Shown: in pieces, positions 63,106 to 64,000 of the stretch
Numbering within the stretch: position 1 is the first letter of the stretch
How the letters are laid out: every line of letters starts with the position of its first letter
Source of the DNA: Clitoria ternatea
Lineage: Eukaryota > Streptophyta > Magnoliopsida > Fabales > Fabaceae
Assembly: GCA_037962975.1 (NCBI GenBank)
Contig: CM075675.1
Span: 104,817,218-104,881,217, forward strand
Length of the DNA stretch: 64,000 nucleotides
Direction: 5' to 3'
Position numbers and translations under genes: made by a program
Notes under the pieces: generated by a model
The model's database searches: none
Told to the model about the DNA's origin: nothing
What the model saw: only the letters and a program-made list of their open reading frames with translations

Positions 63106-63530
63106 TAGGGATGGCAAAACGGACCAGGCCCAACGGGCTGGCCTGCCAAGCTCGCCAAATTTGGTGGGGCGGACAAGAATTTTTAGCCCGTCTCCCGCCA
63201 AGTTGGTGGGGCGGGCCGGCCCGACAGCCCCCGCCAAAAGAAAAAAATATATAAATATTACTAATTTATATTTTATTTTATTAAAATATATACTTTGATT
63301 TTCTAAAATTAAAAAAAAGTAACATCTCTTACTATTTATACATTTCTTTTAATAATATTTTCTTTAATTTTTTTAAAAATTATTTTTCTAATTTTTTAAT
63401 CTTAATTTGACACATTTTATTATAAAAAAAATTATAATTTTAACTTTGGCGGGCTGGCCTTGAATTTTGGCCCGTTTAACTTGGCGGGGTGGGCCAGGGC
63501 CCGGCGGGCCAGCCCGTTTTGCCATCCCTA
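63106..63530. mobile_element. hAT-type MITE with 8-bp target duplication
   Basis: 425 bp bounded by the terminal inverted repeat TAGGGATGGCAAAACGG and flanked by a perfect GATGAAGT duplication (63098-63105 and 63531-63538), the 8-bp size of hAT elements. The GC-rich arms (GGCCCAACGGGCTGGCC and GGGCGGGCCGGCCCG-like) enclose an AT-rich middle. No transposase; non-autonomous. Confidence 0.92.
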
Positions 63531-63538
63531 GATGAAGT

Positions 63539-64000
63539 TACGTCCAGTATCTTCAGACTTGAAGAATTTTTACTATATAAAAACATATTTTTACACAAAC
63601 AGCACTTCTCGTACCAGTATTATTGATTCCAGCCACTTCTGACTTAACACCCAAGTATTCTTTTAACAAGCCACTTCTGGCTCAAACCCAAGTATTCTTT
63701 CTATAGCCTTTTTAGGCCAAACTATTTCCCACTAGAACTAAAACTGGTAACACACCAGACTTTGACATAGGAAATGATTTGAAGTTGTTTGTGTTTGATG
63801 ATTTAGTGTACAAGAGAATTAAACTTAAGAATAAATATACTAAGTTAAAAACAAAGACTAAGTTTGCAAGAAACGGATGTAAGAATGAGAGTCTTTGTTT
63901 TTGAATTGAAACACTTTGTTCACACTTGATTCTTTATCTTCAAGTGTCTGAGATCTCTTCTTATTTATAGGTCATTTAAAATAGTCGTTACTATTTCATT
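63539..64000. other. Right-edge non-coding sequence
   Basis: No gene recognised. CCACTTCTGACTTAACACC and CCACTTCTGGCTCAAACCC near 63634 and 63674 form a weak direct repeat of about 40 bp (both followed by CAAGTATTCTTT). Confidence 0.4.

Noticed and set aside
63002..63298. 98-codon frame starting MAVDFNKQR
   Set aside because: It runs from flanking DNA into the MITE terminal repeat, so its second half is element sequence.

Overview
The window is nuclear DNA of a flowering plant, most likely a phaseoloid legume (soybean/bean/Vigna group). I infer this from spliced genes with plant-type introns, a plastid-targeted chalcone-isomerase-fold protein, a plant receptor-like kinase, an X8/CBM43 protein, and legume-style LTR elements (SIRE-type copia with AATCGATT-rich LTRs). 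The species cannot be fixed from sequence alone. Roughly two thirds of the window is transposable element; three host genes lie between the elements.

Layout: 1-5585, right part of a CACTA (En/Spm-like) transposon with a tnp2-type transposase (5' end outside the window, one in-frame stop), an intact-looking Transposase_24/TNPA-like gene and a subterminal TAGCGACGG array. 6882-8927, a 1,023-bp tandem duplication of a decayed Ty3/gypsy gag. 8928-11510, AT-rich DNA and a worn Tat/Ogre-like LTR. 11515-20048, a complete SIRE-like copia element (TSD GAAAC) with two ~1.92-kb LTRs, a damaged gag and no pol. 20054-25489, AT-rich intergenic DNA. 25490-28947 (+), a five-exon receptor-like kinase gene of the Arabidopsis At1g78530 type. 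29263-34847, a copia element (TSD AAATG) whose gag is split by a Cassandra-like LTR carrying a 5S rRNA-like domain. 35038-38807 (-), a five-exon FAP3-like gene. 39522-48904 and 53425-62806, two full-length Ty3/gypsy chromovirus-like elements of one family in the same orientation; between them is the four-exon X8 gene (50971-52272, +). Gypsy element 2 has split an older copia RNase H fragment that belongs to an inverted repeat. 63106-63530, a hAT-type MITE with a perfect 8-bp TSD.

The three host genes look intact and are unrelated in function (kinase signalling, plastid fatty-acid binding, cell-wall glucan binding). The elements are in several states: gypsy 1 is young (near-identical LTRs, one nonsense codon, one 2-bp deletion); gypsy 2 is older, and its five stops are all C-to-T/G-to-A changes against its sister, as expected of a methylated silenced copy.

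The least explained structure is the pol-less interior of the SIRE-like element (14680-18125). It is strewn with short copies of its own LTR/primer-binding-site junction, one antisense copy of the site, and several polypurine-tract copies. I saw no RNA gene other than the 5S-derived domain, and no CRISPR or bacterial-type feature.
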